The notes below the pieces were generated by a model. That model was not told where the DNA came from. It made no database searches and worked only from the letters and a program-made list of their open reading frames with translations. A stretch of DNA of 64,000 bases. Origin: Dioscorea cayenensis subsp. rotundata. Lineage: Eukaryota > Streptophyta > Magnoliopsida > Dioscoreales > Dioscoreaceae. The DNA is taken from positions 2,887,501 through 2,951,500 of the forward strand of contig NC_052474.1 in assembly GCF_009730915.1 (NCBI RefSeq), in the 5' to 3' direction. The position numbers and the translations under genes were made by a program. Positions 63,029-64,000 of this stretch are shown here, one piece after another; position 1 is the first letter of the stretch; the number at the start of each line of letters is the position of its first letter.

Positions 63029-63735
63029 TGCCAACACTTGATTCAGACGAAAAGATCGATATTTTTACTGTGAGACTTTGAGAATTTTCACGTTAATATG
63101 AATAGCTAAACATGTAAAGATAAATTTAAACGGAGACGACAATTATTAAACAAATTTGTAATATATTTAAACAGATAATAGCAAAGAGTTAAACAGTATT
63201 TAAAATATACAACTAGATAACCTTAAACGAGAAGAACTACCATAAGCGAGGAAGAACTTTACAACGAAATGAACTCGCTTTTCGGTGAGGATTCGACAAT
63301 GGCACATCGTCTGTCTCGACAACAAGATCGACTACGACTCATTTTGAAGATGGAGTGCACTTGACCAATCCGATGGAAATCAACTTCATTTTCTGTTGGA
63401 GAAATCGATTTATATATTTCGGGTATGACAAACTTCACCCAGACTCGTTTCCTGAAACAGATTTACATCTATCATTACCACAAAAACCCTTCATAATAAA
63501 CACCCGCACAATGGTCAAAATGATAGCAACGAAGAGATTCTCACCGTATTACGAAACCGGCAGAAACTGAAGTCGAACAAACCAAATGAGGAGAAATGAG
63601 GAGAAGAACAAGATGTAATGCAACTTCTATGCATTGTCTATCAGAAACCAAGCAAAAAGCCCTTGAAAAGGTTGGACATGATGTGATTTGATGCTTTTTT
63701 TCCCACCATTTTCAAGGGCAAAAATGGGATTTCAC
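63029..63735. repeat. Subterminal block of the MULE, terminal copy
   Basis: Second copy of the block at 60853-61570 in the same orientation, lying directly inside the right terminal inverted repeat. It has no transposase gene behind it; instead the palindromic segment and unrelated sequence follow. Confidence 0.8.
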
Positions 63736-63813
63736 AACATGGACCCATTTGAAGTGAATGGTAGTGGGTAAAAGGGAAGTTAAACACAAACGGAAGGGTT
63801 GTCCAGGGTGTGT

Positions 63814-63875
63814 AAAAGTAAGAGGGAGTTTTTGGGAAATTTTGAAAATTACGATTGGTGAACAGTAATTTTCCC
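63814..63875 (-). repeat. Right terminal inverted repeat of the MULE
   Basis: Inverted partner of 54305-54366, reading inward GGGAAAATTACT ... CCCAAAAACTCCCTC ... TTACTTTT on the minus strand. Confidence 0.75.
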
Positions 63876-63884
63876 TTTAATTTA
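63876..63884. repeat. 9-bp target-site duplication of the MULE (right)
   Basis: Exact second copy of TTTAATTTA directly after the right terminal inverted repeat, matching 54296-54304. Confidence 0.78.
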
Positions 63885-64000
63885 TTATGTCCTTATATAT
63901 ATATATATATATATATGGTTTTTCTTGCATATGATTTGGTCTAGAGCTGCAATTAATTCATAATGACAAGTATTGATAGTCAACCTCATAAATCATTAGT

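Larger units (their letters stand above)
54305..63875. mobile_element. Mutator-like element (Kaonashi-like MULE), 9571 bp
   Basis: Bounded by an exact 9-bp repeat and by imperfect inverted termini. The interior has clearly higher GC and CpG content than the flanking DNA. It contains a Ulp1/C48-protease-like gene on the plus strand and a mudrA-type transposase on the minus strand, arranged tail-to-tail. MULEs that carry Ulp1-like genes are known in plants as Kaonashi elements; I use the name by resemblance. Both genes are broken, so this copy is non-autonomous. The right third holds a duplicated subterminal block and a large palindrome, and AT-rich spacers built of GTTTAAA words separate the coding parts. 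Confidence 0.85.

Overview
This is a nuclear genomic window from a flowering plant. The evidence is multi-exon genes with GT-AG introns, AT-rich intergenic DNA full of (TA)n microsatellites, a Ty1-copia retrotransposon, a Mutator-like element, and plant-only gene families (FAR1-related protein, extensin arabinosyltransferase, ABA 8'-hydroxylase, IDA-type peptide). I cannot name the species from sequence alone.

Layout, left to right. 1-3.5 kb: no recognisable gene. 3.5-6.35 kb (-): FAR1-RELATED SEQUENCE protein with two FAR1 DNA-binding domains and a 5'UTR intron. 6.5-6.75 kb: fold-back MITE-like repeat. 7.66-13.87 kb (-): XEG113-type GT77 arabinosyltransferase in 13 exons. 13.9-16.5 kb: AT-rich spacer. 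16.63-22.67 kb (+): BOLA4-like protein in three exons. 24.49-24.72 kb (-): small secreted IDA-like peptide precursor. 27.79-29.94 kb (-): CYP707A ABA 8'-hydroxylase in seven exons, with a TATA box and two ABRE-type ACGTGGC motifs upstream. 30-34.8 kb: AT-rich spacer with two diverged tandem duplications. 34.78-39.76 kb (-): complete Ty1-copia element with identical 214-bp LTRs, 5-bp target-site duplications and one in-frame TAG. 43.18-48.39 kb (+): DCP5/LSM14-type decapping activator. 48.76-52.70 kb (-): long-chain fatty alcohol oxidase, tail-to-tail with DCP5. 54.3-63.9 kb: a 9.57-kb Mutator-like element (MULE) with 9-bp target-site duplications and imperfect terminal inverted repeats. It carries a decayed Ulp1-protease-like gene (+) convergent with a decayed mudrA-type transposase (-).

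The host genes look like an ordinary collection rather than a pathway cluster: light/hormone transcriptional regulation, cell-wall glycoprotein arabinosylation, Fe-S/redox-linked BolA, abscission-type peptide signalling, ABA catabolism, mRNA decapping and fatty alcohol oxidation. The most unusual part is the MULE. It resembles the Kaonashi class (a MULE with a Ulp1-like gene). It also has a duplicated subterminal block, an internal ~280-bp palindrome, a coding minisatellite, and spacers packed with a GTTTAAA word whose orientation follows the neighbouring gene.

A second theme is that three otherwise well-conserved genes (XEG113, DCP5, FAO) carry four isolated one-base frame slips, three of them at short homopolymers. 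This points to assembly or consensus error at least as strongly as to gene decay. All splice sites were assigned by eye, by keeping reading frame and family conservation across consensus junctions.
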